Source: an uncultured Collinsella sp.
Lineage (GTDB): Bacteria > Actinomycetota > Coriobacteriia > Coriobacteriales > Coriobacteriaceae
Assembly (NCBI GenBank): GCA_902470835.1
Contig: CABRHR010000085.1
Location: 1-9,530 of the forward strand
Reading direction: 5' to 3'
Length of the DNA: 9,530 nt
Part shown: in pieces, positions 1-7,438 of the stretch
Numbering within the stretch: position 1 is the first letter of the stretch
Layout of the letters: every line of letters begins with the position of its first letter
The notes under the pieces: model-generated
The model's input: the letters and a program-made list of their open reading frames with translations, nothing else
The model's database searches: none
Told to the model about the DNA's origin: nothing
Position numbers and translations under genes: made by a program

Positions 1-46
1 TACACTATCCTCTTCGTCGGCAGCGTCAGATGTGTATAAGAGACAG
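1..46 (+). other. Untrimmed Nextera adapter, P5/i5 side (artefact)
   Basis: This is library sequence, not genome. Positions 1-5 match the end of the P5 primer and 6-13 (TATCCTCT) match a standard Nextera i5 index. Positions 14-27 (TCGTCGGCAGCGTC) are the read-1 adapter arm, and 28-46 (AGATGTGTATAAGAGACAG) are the 19-bp Tn5 mosaic end. Genomic sequence starts at 47. The adapter cuts off the 3' part of the first gene. Confidence 0.98.
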
Positions 47-201
47 GGATCGGCATGCAGCCAGTCGGTCGAATCTTCGGGCGCCAGCAGGTTGGCGTAG
101 GTGTTGTCCTTGGGAATCATGGGGCCGCGCATGACCACGGGGCCGCGGCGATACGTCTCGTCGTAGGCAGGCTCGCCCTCGACGTTCTCATTCTTAATCA
201 T
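47..201 (-). CDS. LOG/TIGR00730-type Rossmann-fold protein, N-terminal fragment
   Basis: Only the first 51 codons plus two bases are present; the rest is lost at the adapter junction. The ATG (201-199) has a good ribosome binding site, AGGAG at 211-207, five bases upstream. The peptide contains RRGPVVMRG (about residues 18-26) and STDWLHADP (44-52). These resemble the N-terminal extension of actinobacterial TIGR00730 proteins, which typically read RGPV.LRG and then TDWVHTDPWR ahead of the nucleotide-binding domain. That family is related to LOG enzymes, which release cytokinin-type bases from nucleoside monophosphates; its role in most bacteria is uncertain. The catalytic PGGxGTxxE region lies outside the window, so activity cannot be judged. 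The call rests on this short motif match recalled from memory. The gene follows tgt on the same strand, with a terminator just upstream. Confidence 0.55.
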
Positions 202-215
202 GGGTACTCCTATCG

Positions 216-265
216 AGAAAAAGAAAAACGGGCGGGGTCGACGCCATGCGTCAAACACCCGCCCG
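216..265 (-). terminator. Intrinsic terminator, minus strand, directly upstream of the LOG-type gene
   Basis: Read on the minus strand, CGGGCGGG (265-258) pairs perfectly with CCCGCCCG (236-229). A second hairpin sits in the loop: GACGC (252-248), three bases, GCGTC (244-240). A T-rich tract follows at once (228-216, TTTTTCTTTTTC). This is a textbook rho-independent terminator for transcripts coming from tgt. The tract ends five bases before the AGGAG of the next gene, so it also lies in that gene's leader. Confidence 0.85.
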
Positions 266-326
266 AGCATCAACTATTCGGTATGGTACCCACGATGCAT
301 CAAGCACTTGCAAGCTATCGGTCAGC

Positions 327-375
327 GGTCGCGCAGCCGGTGTCAGCGAATGCGACGACCGGCTGGCGCTCGACC
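327..375 (-). other. Long imperfect hairpin between tgt and the LOG-type gene
   Basis: A 49-base segment folds almost completely on itself. GGTC (327-330) pairs with GACC (372-375), GCGC (331-334) with GCGC (366-369), AGCCGGT (335-341) with ACCGGCT (358-364), and GTC (342-344) with GAC (354-356). Only one- or two-base bulges interrupt it. A separate small hairpin, CACGCT/AGCGTG, lies at 388-404 close to the tgt stop codon. Neither has a U-tract, so they are not terminators by themselves. They could be a tgt 3' end structure or part of a regulatory leader for the next gene. Confidence 0.55.
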
Positions 376-414
376 ATTGCCGTTGCCCACGCTCTGCAAG
401 CGTGTCTGTCGCCC

Positions 415-1554
<1,140 letters not shown>

Positions 1555-1591
1555 AAACTGGAACTCCTTGGTTGCGGTTCATACGCAAACC

Positions 1592-1597
1592 ATTATA
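1592..1597 (-). promoter_or_regulatory. -10 box of the tgt promoter
   Basis: On the minus strand the sequence is a perfect TATAAT, read 1597 to 1592. It predicts a start of transcription near 1585 and a leader of about 30 bases carrying the AAGGAG site. No convincing -35 box is seen at 16-18 bases. A perfect inverted repeat, TTGGAA-TCAT-TTCCAA, lies further upstream at 1656-1671 and could be an operator. Confidence 0.55.
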
Positions 1598-1667
1598 CGG
1601 GCAACCCGCAAAGAGCACCGACTCGACAGAAACTGGCGCAAAGGGGTCATAGTCATTGGAATCATTT

Positions 1668-1850
1668 CCAACAGCCAAGGCAACGCCGATGCTCTGGCAA
1701 TGCCAGCGAGCGGTCGCCAGGGCGAACAAATTGGCATGAAAAGAGGGCGGCATAGACCTTCTGGTCATGCCGCCCTCTTTGAATGACAAGTTGTCGCCCT
1801 GGCGGCCGCGCAGCGTCGGCCCGTTACGGCGTTTGGTAAAACGCCGTAAC
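1668..1850. repeat. Structured intergenic repeat, copy A
   Basis: A roughly 180-bp element homologous to copy B (4775-4952). In plus-strand order it holds five helices. P1 is GCCGA (1685-1689) with TCGGC (1816-1820), optionally extended by TGC/GCA. P2 is a small hairpin, CTGGC-AAT-GCCAG (1694-1706). P3 is a 15-bp stem, 1710-1724 with 1795-1809, continued by ACAA (1726-1729) with TTGT (1791-1794) around a bulged A. P4 is a long apical hairpin, 1740-1753 with 1767-1780, then GACC-TTCT-GGTC after one bulged base. P5 is a terminal hairpin, GTTACGGCGTTT (1823-1834) with AAACGCCGTAAC (1839-1850). It lies between the SDR stop codon and the tgt promoter. No U-tract follows any stem. It may be a dispersed repeat, a structured RNA or both; the family was not recognised. 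Confidence 0.85.
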
Positions 1851-1852
1851 CC

Positions 1853-2653
1853 CTACGGACGCTGGCCCATGCCACCCTCGAGGGTGACGGTCTCGCCGTT
1901 CATGTACTTAAAGTCGGGACCGCAGAGCTGAACGACCACGCGGCCGATTTCCTTCTCGACGTCGCCGTAGTGGCCCGCCGGCGGCATGTGGACATTGGCC
2001 TTGAACGCCTCGGGATAAGCATCCTGGAAGTTCTCGAGCGCAGCGGTCCAAGCAAGCGGACAAACGATATTGACGTTGATGCCGTCCTTGCCCCACTCGT
2101 TGGCGGCAACGCGAGTCAGACCGCGGATGCCCTCCTTGGCAGCGGCATAGCTGCACTGGCCGTAGTTGCCAAACAGGCCGGCGCCCGAGGCAAAGTTGAC
2201 CACGGAGCCCTTGGTCTCCTTCAGGTGCGGATAGGCCTTCTGCATGTACAGATAGGTAGCATACAGACCGGAGTAAATGGCCAGGTTAAACTGATCCATG
2301 GTGTGATCGGCGATGGTCACGCCCGAGGCGCTAGCCTGAGCATTGTTGACGACGGCGTCGATGCGGCCGAACTCCTCAATGGCCTTGTCGATGACGTTCT
2401 GGACGACGGCCTCGTTGTCCTGACCAGCCGAGACATCGGCCTGAACAGGCAGAACCTTGACACCGTACTCGGCCTCGAGAGACTCCTTGGCGGCCTCGAG
2501 CTTGGCGACGTTGCGGCCGGTGATGACGAGGTTCGCGCCCTCCTTGGCAAATGCGATATCGATGCCGTAGCCGATGGAGCCAGCGGAACCGTCCTTAAGC
2601 GTGGCCTTGCCGCCGCCGGTGACGATCACGGTCTTACCAGTGAAAAGTCCCAT
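1853..2653 (-). CDS. Short-chain dehydrogenase/reductase (SDR family), substrate unknown
   Basis: A 266-residue NAD(P)-dependent oxidoreductase of the classical SDR fold. The start chosen is the ATG at 2653, which has AAAGGA six bases upstream; a TTG five codons earlier is less likely. Visible elements are the N-terminal Rossmann strand with TGGG (12-15), NNAQ (103-106, usually NNAG), the catalytic Ser156, and Y169xxxK173. The C-terminus reads GETVTLEGG, as in FabG-like enzymes. Compared with the usual TGxxxGxG, about eight residues are inserted in the glycine-rich loop, so that GSIGYG falls at 25-30. The cofactor and substrate cannot be read from this. A 3-oxoacyl-ACP-reductase-like role is possible but not supported by context. 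It is transcribed away from the coiled-coil gene, and copy A of the repeat begins two bases after its stop. Confidence 0.88.
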   Translation of the reverse strand: MGLFTGKTVIVTGGGKATLKDGSAGSIGYGIDIAFAKEGANLVITGRNVAKLEAAKESLEAEYGVKVLPVQADVSAGQDNEAVVQNVIDKAIEEFGRIDAVVNNAQASASGVTIADHTMDQFNLAIYSGLYATYLYMQKAYPHLKETKGSVVNFASGAGLFGNYGQCSYAAAKEGIRGLTRVAANEWGKDGINVNIVCPLAWTAALENFQDAYPEAFKANVHMPPAGHYGDVEKEIGRVVVQLCGPDFKYMNGETVTLEGGMGQRP

Positions 2654-2947
2654 ACAAAGTCCTTTCAAATCGCGACGGGCACGCCCGCCGACTGCGCGTA
2701 TCCAACTTCACGCGCCAAAAGCTGAGATGCAACTTTAGCGTGTTCAAGCGAAAATAAAAGACCGCGGTAGGCGAACGGCACCACGTCGTTCGGCGAAGGG
2801 ATTGTCAAGTACAAACTGGATAAAGCGGCCGAGTTATTGTTATCAGATCGAGCCATCGAACACGTTTTGAAACTTTGCTGCAGCGCGTGGGATGTCGGCG
2901 CGAGACTTTATCATAGGGTGACAAACAACGATGAGGAGCACATGCCT
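2654..2947. promoter_or_regulatory. Divergent intergenic region between the SDR and coiled-coil genes
   Basis: About 290 bases that must hold the promoters of both divergent genes. It is visibly richer in A and T than its neighbours. On the plus strand TATCAT (2909-2914) is a plausible -10 for the coiled-coil gene, and GAGGAG (2933-2938) is its ribosome binding site. On the minus strand there is a perfect TTGACA (2808-2803), but no -10 box at the right distance. An inverted repeat, CGAACG (2772-2777) with CGTTCG (2787-2792), could be an operator. No promoter here is firm. Confidence 0.4.
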
Positions 2948-4711
2948 ATGACAGACGAGCTGGACCCCCAGACTCAACAGCATATTGATGATTCCGCAGA
3001 CGCCGTCGCAGATACTGACGTTGTGACCTGCGATGGTATCGACATCGACGACCCCATCTTGGACGAAAGCGCTACGGCGGAAACCCCTGTCGCAGAAAAC
3101 GCCGACGAGCAAAATGACGATGCGCCCGCTCAGGACGACGCCCCTGTACAGGACCCTGCTCCGCAAGCAGCAGGCCCCATCGAGGTGTCTTCGGAAGAAG
3201 AGCTCGATGCCGTCATGGACTCCATGATGGATGCCGTCAAAGCGATGAAAGACGCCGTCGCCGATGCCGATATTGATACCGAGGAAGAGGAGGCCGCCGA
3301 GGCGGCCTCGACCTTCGTGCCCGGCGAGACTCCGGTCGCCGACCAGGGCAGCACCATGCCCTCGTTTCTGCAGCTCGAGCATCCCACGATTGGCGCCGAT
3401 GCGGTCGATCCGCACGCAGCAGGCTTTTCTGTGGTCGAGGGCGGTACCGGCAATATCGCCGCGCCGCAGGCTGCCGATGTGGACGCTGCCGGCACCGCTC
3501 GCCCGACCGCCCCGCACTCCCCCGCCGCAAGCCGCGATCTGGGGACCGCTGTCTCGAACACCGCGAACGCCGTGGGCACCTTTATCGCCCAGGGCGCCTC
3601 GGCCATGCGCGAGATGAATGCCGCGAAAAAGGCACTTGCCGATGCCCGCGCCCACCTGGCCGAACTTGAGCAGCGCATTGCCGATCAGGCCGAGGAACTC
3701 GAGACGCGCCAGGATATCGCAGGCAGCTACGACCAGATCGTCGCCGAGCAACGCCAGGCGATTGCCACGGCCCAAAAGGTTGCAGCGGCCGCCGAGATTG
3801 ACTGTGATGCCCACGCCGCCAAAGCGACAGAGCTCAAGGGTCAGCTCGAACAAATGAAGACAGAGGATGACGCGACTGAGCTCCGCCTGAAGGCTGCGCT
3901 CGACGCCGTGGAGGCCCGCGAGGCGAGCTCTCGCGAGACCGGCAACCGCCTCGTTCGACGCCTCGAGGATTCCAAGCGTATCCGCGACAAGGTGAAGGCC
4001 GAGCGAGACGCCGGCATTGCGGCCGCACAACAAACCGTCGACGCCACGCGCGCCCAGCTCGAGACGCTGCGTCATGAGTATGCCGAGCTGCAACGCAATC
4101 CCTCGGCAAATCCCGCCAACTATACGGTGCGCACCAGCGAGCTCTCGATGCAGATCTCCGACACGGCAGATGCCCTGCGTAAAGCCGAAGAAGATGTCCC
4201 GCGCATCACCACCGACCTTGAGCACTCGCTTGCCGCAGCCGAGCAGGCCGTCGAGCAGGCTCAAGCCCCCATTGCCGAAGCCAAACGCGCGCACCAAGCC
4301 GTGACGACTGAGGCCGATGCCGCGCGCGACGAGCTGCAAACGGCGAAAACTGCCGCCACGACGCGCCAGCGCGAACTGCGCGAGAAGATCGCCGCCGAGG
4401 ACAAGGCACGCCGCGACCAGGAGCAGAGCATCGCCAACGCCCAAGCAGATGCCGCACATGCGCAGTCGATCATCGAACAGGCGACCGAGGTGCACGACCA
4501 CCCAGAGATCACTGAGTCGCTTGCAGGATCCTTGGCCCGAGACAAAGCCGAACACGCCGAGACCGAGCGAGAAGTCGCCCAGCTCGAGGCCACCGAGGAC
4601 GCGGTGCGCGAGCGCACCCGCGACTCACGCATCAAATTCACCGGCGCCATCGTCTGCATCGTCGCTGCAATCCTGGTGATCATCCTAGTCTGGCTGTTCG
4701 CAAGCAAGTAA
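2948..4711 (+). CDS. Tail-anchored coiled-coil membrane protein, unknown function
   Basis: About 587 residues and no recognised family. Three regions are visible. Residues 1-195 are acidic and rich in Asp, Glu, Ala and Pro, with an EEEEAAE run near 112, and are probably disordered. Residues about 200-560 are Ala-, Glu-, Gln- and Arg-rich with heptad-like spacing and very few helix breakers, as in a long coiled coil. The last 24 residues hold one hydrophobic helix (about 564-584) ending in a three-residue tail. Arg and Lys just before the helix suggest the N-terminal bulk is cytoplasmic. There is no signal peptide. The ATG at 2948 lies nine bases after GAGGAG; an in-frame ATG at 2942 is possible but only three bases from it. 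The gene converges with queA across repeat copy B. A scaffold or envelope-tethering role is a guess from the architecture only. Confidence 0.8.
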   Translation: MTDELDPQTQQHIDDSADAVADTDVVTCDGIDIDDPILDESATAETPVAENADEQNDDAPAQDDAPVQDPAPQAAGPIEVSSEEELDAVMDSMMDAVKAMKDAVADADIDTEEEEAAEAASTFVPGETPVADQGSTMPSFLQLEHPTIGADAVDPHAAGFSVVEGGTGNIAAPQAADVDAAGTARPTAPHSPAASRDLGTAVSNTANAVGTFIAQGASAMREMNAAKKALADARAHLAELEQRIADQAEELETRQDIAGSYDQIVAEQRQAIATAQKVAAAAEIDCDAHAAKATELKGQLEQMKTEDDATELRLKAALDAVEAREASSRETGNRLVRRLEDSKRIRDKVKAERDAGIAAAQQTVDATRAQLETLRHEYAELQRNPSANPANYTVRTSELSMQISDTADALRKAEEDVPRITTDLEHSLAAAEQAVEQAQAPIAEAKRAHQAVTTEADAARDELQTAKTAATTRQRELREKIAAEDKARRDQEQSIANAQADAAHAQSIIEQATEVHDHPEITESLAGSLARDKAEHAETEREVAQLEATEDAVRERTRDSRIKFTGAIVCIVAAILVIILVWLFASK

Positions 4712-4729
4712 CCACTCCCCAAAGACTAC

Positions 4730-4776
4730 AAGGAGTGTCCCCAGGTGCCGGCACATAAGGAACGTCCCCAAGTGCC
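4730..4776. repeat. Two-unit imperfect direct repeat, 27-bp period
   Basis: AAGGAGTGTCCCCAGGTGCC (4730-4749) recurs as AAGGAACGTCCCCAAGTGCC (4757-4776), matching at 17 of 20 positions. A perfect palindrome, GTGCCGGCAC (4745-4754), overlaps the first unit. It sits between the stop codon of the coiled-coil gene and repeat copy B. Short GC-rich units like this are typical of REP-like intergenic repeats; no transposase is nearby. Confidence 0.7.
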
Positions 4777-4952
4777 AACAACGGCGGCGCCGATGCCTTG
4801 GCAAAGTCAGCGAAAACCCGCCAGAGCGAGCAAGGTGCCTTGAAACAAGGCGGCATTGACCTTCTGGTCATGCCGCCGAAGTTGAAAGGCAGATTGCCGC
4901 TCTGGCGGGTTTGCAGCGTCGACCGGTTACGGCGTTTGTAAAACGCCGTAAC
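4775..4952. repeat. Structured intergenic repeat, copy B
   Basis: Homologue of copy A in the same orientation. P1 is GCCGA (4789-4793) with TCGAC (4919-4923), one mismatch on the plus strand. P2 is TTGGC-AAA-GTCAG (4798-4810), which needs two G-U pairs. P3 is a perfect 15-bp stem, 4814-4828 with 4898-4912, continued by GCAA (4830-4833) with TTGC (4894-4897) around a bulged A. P4 is GGCGGCAT with ATGCCGCC, then GACC-TTCT-GGTC (4849-4877) with one bulged T. P5 is GTTACGGCGTTT (4926-4937) with AAACGCCGTAAC (4941-4952). P5 touches the queA stop codon. Copy B also has an extra small hairpin, GCCTTG-AAA-CAAGGC (4837-4851), that would compete with P4. It lies between two convergent genes. Confidence 0.85.
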
Positions 4953-6170
4953 CTACAAGATGAGCATCGCATCGCCAAAGCTGAAGAAGCGATAGCGCTC
5001 CTCGATGGCAGCGGCGTAGGCATCCATGATCTGGTCGCGGGTGGCAAGCGCGCTCACGAGCATCATGAGCGTGGAGCGCGGCACATGGAAGTTCGTGATC
5101 AGCGCATCGACCACGTGATAGGTCGAGCCGGGCATGAGGTAAAGCTGCGTCGTGGCGTTCTCGCGCACCACGATGTCACCGCGGCCAAGCGTATCGGCCC
5201 CGTCCTCGCGGCCTTCAAAATAGCGCGCCGTCACGGCCGGATCGGACACCGGCGCGTCCGTGTCAAACGCGCTCTCGAGCGAGCGTACCGCGGTAGTGCC
5301 GACGGCGATCACACGATGACCCTCGGCCTTGGCCTTATGCACGGCGTCGACAACCTCCTGCGACACGTGGTAGCGCTCGGTGTGCATGACGTGCTGCGTA
5401 GGGTCGTCCTCCTCCACCAAGCGGAAGGTATCGATGCCCACCTCGAGTTCGACGGCGGCAAACTTGGCGCCCTTGGCCTCGATAGCGGCCATGAGCTCAG
5501 GAGTAAAATGCAGACCCGCCGTAGGAGCGGCAGCCGAGTGCTCCTCCTTCATGGCGTAGACGGTCTGGTACTTCTCGGGATCGCCCTCGTAATCGGTAAT
5601 GTAAGGCGGCAGCGGCACGTGGCCGGCAGCATGGATGGCCTCGTCGAGCGTGCGCGGGTCGCCGGCGGCATTGCAACCGGCCGGCTCAAAGCGCACCAGA
5701 CGGCCACCGCGGCTATCGGTGACAAAGTCGACGACCTCGGCCGTCAGCACTACGGGAGCCCCCTCGGGCGCATGGGCGCCGCCCGCACGATACTCAATCT
5801 GAGCACCAGGCTTCAGGCGCTTGCCCGGCTTGACCAGGCACTCCCAGACGTGACCCAGCGGGTCAACATCCTCGCGGCGCTTGAGCAGCAGCGTCTCGAC
5901 CACGCCGCCCGAGCCCGTCTTGCGACCGATCAGACGGGCCGGCATCACACGCGTCTGGTTGATGACGAGCACGTCGCCCGGCTCGATATAGTCGATGATG
6001 TCACGGAAGATGCGGTGCTCGACGGTGCCGCCATGCTCTAGCGGCGTTCCTGTCTCGGAGCCTTTGCGATCAACCACCAGCAGGCGGCAGGAGTCGCGCG
6101 GCTCGGCAGGCGCCTGGGCGATGAGCTCTTCGGGCAGGTTATAGTCAAAATCATCGGTACGCATAGACAC
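4953..6170 (-). CDS. queA: S-adenosylmethionine:tRNA ribosyltransferase-isomerase (QueA)
   Basis: Transfers and isomerises the ribosyl group of S-adenosylmethionine onto preQ1 in tRNA, giving epoxyqueuosine. It acts after Tgt and before QueH. Family signatures are clear: FDYNLPEELIAQ (8-19), NQTRVMPARL (71-80), PLPPYI (186-191), SAAAPTAGLHFT (212-223), MHTERYHV (262-269), GTTAVRSLES (291-300), ITNFHVPRSTLMMLVSA (358-374) and the C-terminal YRFFSFGDAM. At 405 residues it is longer than the usual 340-360, with small insertions near 36-49, 95-160 and 301-330. The start is taken as GTG at 6170 because AAGGAG lies eight bases before it; the ATG two codons later would be 14 bases away. It starts 64 bases after the queH stop on the same strand and is probably cotranscribed with it. 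Confidence 0.96.
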   Translation of the reverse strand: MSMRTDDFDYNLPEELIAQAPAEPRDSCRLLVVDRKGSETGTPLEHGGTVEHRIFRDIIDYIEPGDVLVINQTRVMPARLIGRKTGSGGVVETLLLKRREDVDPLGHVWECLVKPGKRLKPGAQIEYRAGGAHAPEGAPVVLTAEVVDFVTDSRGGRLVRFEPAGCNAAGDPRTLDEAIHAAGHVPLPPYITDYEGDPEKYQTVYAMKEEHSAAAPTAGLHFTPELMAAIEAKGAKFAAVELEVGIDTFRLVEEDDPTQHVMHTERYHVSQEVVDAVHKAKAEGHRVIAVGTTAVRSLESAFDTDAPVSDPAVTARYFEGREDGADTLGRGDIVVRENATTQLYLMPGSTYHVVDALITNFHVPRSTLMMLVSALATRDQIMDAYAAAIEERYRFFSFGDAMLIL

Positions 6171-6234
6171 GTCGGATTCTCCTTATATAGCTAAAGTCCG
6201 CTCTACATCCTAGCAGGCTGACGTCCCAAGTGAA

Positions 6235-6810
6235 CTACTTTTTGGCGGCTTTGCGCTCGTCGCGGATGCGGGCGCGGTCCATGGCCGCCTCGACAGCCGA
6301 GAAGCGGCAACCACAGTAGTTCTGCCGATACATGCCAAGCTCGCGCGAACGGCGTGTCGCCTCGGGGTAATACGGGCGAAAATCGCGAATCACCGGGGTG
6401 AGCCCATGTGCCGCCGCCAAGTGCTCAAGCACGTCATTGCAGGTATCGAACAGCTGGTACGGCGAGACGGCGAGCGTCGTGCCCACAAACTCAAACCCGC
6501 GCTCCTGGGCCACGCGGCACGCCTCGGCCAAGCGCAGGGCATAGCACGCGCGACAGCGACGAGGCCGATCGGCACCCAGCGGTGCCACGCCGGTCTCCCA
6601 GCGATCGCGGTCCTCCCCTGCCTCGATGAGCTCGATATCGCCATCGGCACACCACCGGCGCAGCTCGTCCAAGCGGCGCTGCCATTCATCGCGCGGTTGA
6701 ATATTGGGGTTGGTCCAGCAAATCGTGGGCTCAAACCCCTCCTCGCGCAGCAGGCGAACCGGCTCAAGCGAGCATGGTGCACAGCACGCATGCAGCAACA
6801 ACGACTTCAT
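6235..6810 (-). CDS. queH: Epoxyqueuosine reductase, QueH type
   Basis: Reduces epoxyqueuosine in tRNA to queuosine, the last step of the pathway. It is the non-orthologous alternative to the cobalamin-dependent QueG. The 191-residue protein shows the DUF208/QueH pattern: HACCAPC (7-13), WTNPNIQP (32-39), RRCRACYALRL (84-94) with C86 and C89, TTLAVSPYQ (111-119) and YCGC (165-168). The paired cysteines fit the iron-sulfur and metal site known for this family. The start chosen is the ATG at 6810, six bases after GAGGAG. An ATG at 6816 directly abuts that site and is less likely. The upstream zincin gene stops ten bases before, and its TGA overlaps the ribosome binding site of queH, which suggests coupled translation. 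Confidence 0.94.
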   Translation of the reverse strand: MKSLLLHACCAPCSLEPVRLLREEGFEPTICWTNPNIQPRDEWQRRLDELRRWCADGDIELIEAGEDRDRWETGVAPLGADRPRRCRACYALRLAEACRVAQERGFEFVGTTLAVSPYQLFDTCNDVLEHLAAAHGLTPVIRDFRPYYPEATRRSRELGMYRQNYCGCRFSAVEAAMDRARIRDERKAAKK

Positions 6811-6820
6811 CGACATCTCC

Positions 6821-7387
6821 TCACCCAAAAAAGCGCACGCCAAAGGACGTATCCTCGCAGGCGACAATGCGGCGGTCGCGCAAAATGGTCCGCACGTAAT
6901 ACCAGTCGCCTACACAGCCCGACAAATGCAAGCTGGCAGCCAGATAGCACAGCAGCGGATAGCCCGAAAACGCAAACCCCAGGGCAAGCGTTGTCGTCAC
7001 AACAACCGTCGGCGCCAGGCAAACCGCCATGTACCGCCGGCGCGAATACACAACGCCTTCGGCGCAGGCATAGATCATCGCCGTCTCGCGATTCGCCCCA
7101 AAGGTCACCTTCGCGCCCGCAGGCGCCAGCAGCTTAAAAAACACACCGTGCACCAGCTCGTGCACGGCAAATGAAGCCGCCGAAACCGCAGTCAAGCCGA
7201 CCATCCAGCCCAAGACGGCCATCCAGCCGCCCGCGTCAGCCACATCCAAGTCTGCAGGCCCGCCCAGCAGCATAAACACCGGCACCAGGCACACGGCAAA
7301 CACCACAAGCACGGCCATCCCCCACACAAAGCAAGCGTGCAGAAAATCCTCGTCCTCAAACGCATGTATGTTGGAAATCTCATTCAT
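6821..7387 (-). CDS. DUF3267-type membrane zincin (putative metalloprotease)
   Basis: A 188-residue integral membrane protein with about four hydrophobic helices: near 18-42, 54-78, 118-142 and 143-160. HELVH (76-80) at the end of the second helix is an HExxH zinc motif, and GD (160-161) near the fourth helix offers an acidic third ligand. This layout is that of the DUF3267 putative zincin peptidases, which are thought to cleave or process proteins in the membrane; their substrates are not known. No ribosome binding site is obvious before the ATG, although an AAGA lies near it. The gene is first in a probable operon with queH and queA, with tight spacing to queH. Whether it has any part in queuosine metabolism, for example precursor uptake, is unknown. 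Confidence 0.8.
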   Translation of the reverse strand: MNEISNIHAFEDEDFLHACFVWGMAVLVVFAVCLVPVFMLLGGPADLDVADAGGWMAVLGWMVGLTAVSAASFAVHELVHGVFFKLLAPAGAKVTFGANRETAMIYACAEGVVYSRRRYMAVCLAPTVVVTTTLALGFAFSGYPLLCYLAASLHLSGCVGDWYYVRTILRDRRIVACEDTSFGVRFFG

Positions 7388-7408
7388 AGCATCTTAGGAT
7401 AGCGCCCC

Positions 7409-7438
7409 TGCCACGCACCCGCCCGCATGTGCGATAAT
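7409..7438 (+). promoter_or_regulatory. Extended -10 promoter of the MetRS-like gene
   Basis: TGC-GATAAT (7430-7438) is an extended -10 box with one mismatch to TATAAT. TGCCAC (7409-7414), 18 bases upstream, is a weak -35 box. Transcription would start near 7445 and give a leader of about 75 bases to the ATG at 7520. No T-box or other long leader structure is visible in it. The zincin gene starts divergently at 7387. Confidence 0.45.

Noticed and set aside
2665..2856. 63-codon minus-strand frame ending 11 bases before the SDR start
   Set aside because: No ribosome binding site, AT-richer codon use than real genes here, and no recognised similarity. A leader peptide cannot be excluded but is not supported.
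2843..4555. 570-codon open frame opposite the coiled-coil gene
   Set aside because: The plus frame has a good ribosome binding site, biased composition and a membrane anchor. The opposite frame shows no domain and results from GC-rich codon bias.
4926..4952. P5 hairpin as a classical intrinsic terminator for queA
   Set aside because: The stem is strong but no U-tract follows on either strand; the same holds for copy A.
4911..6041. 376-codon plus-strand frame opposite queA
   Set aside because: QueA on the minus strand matches its family over the full length; this is an antisense shadow.
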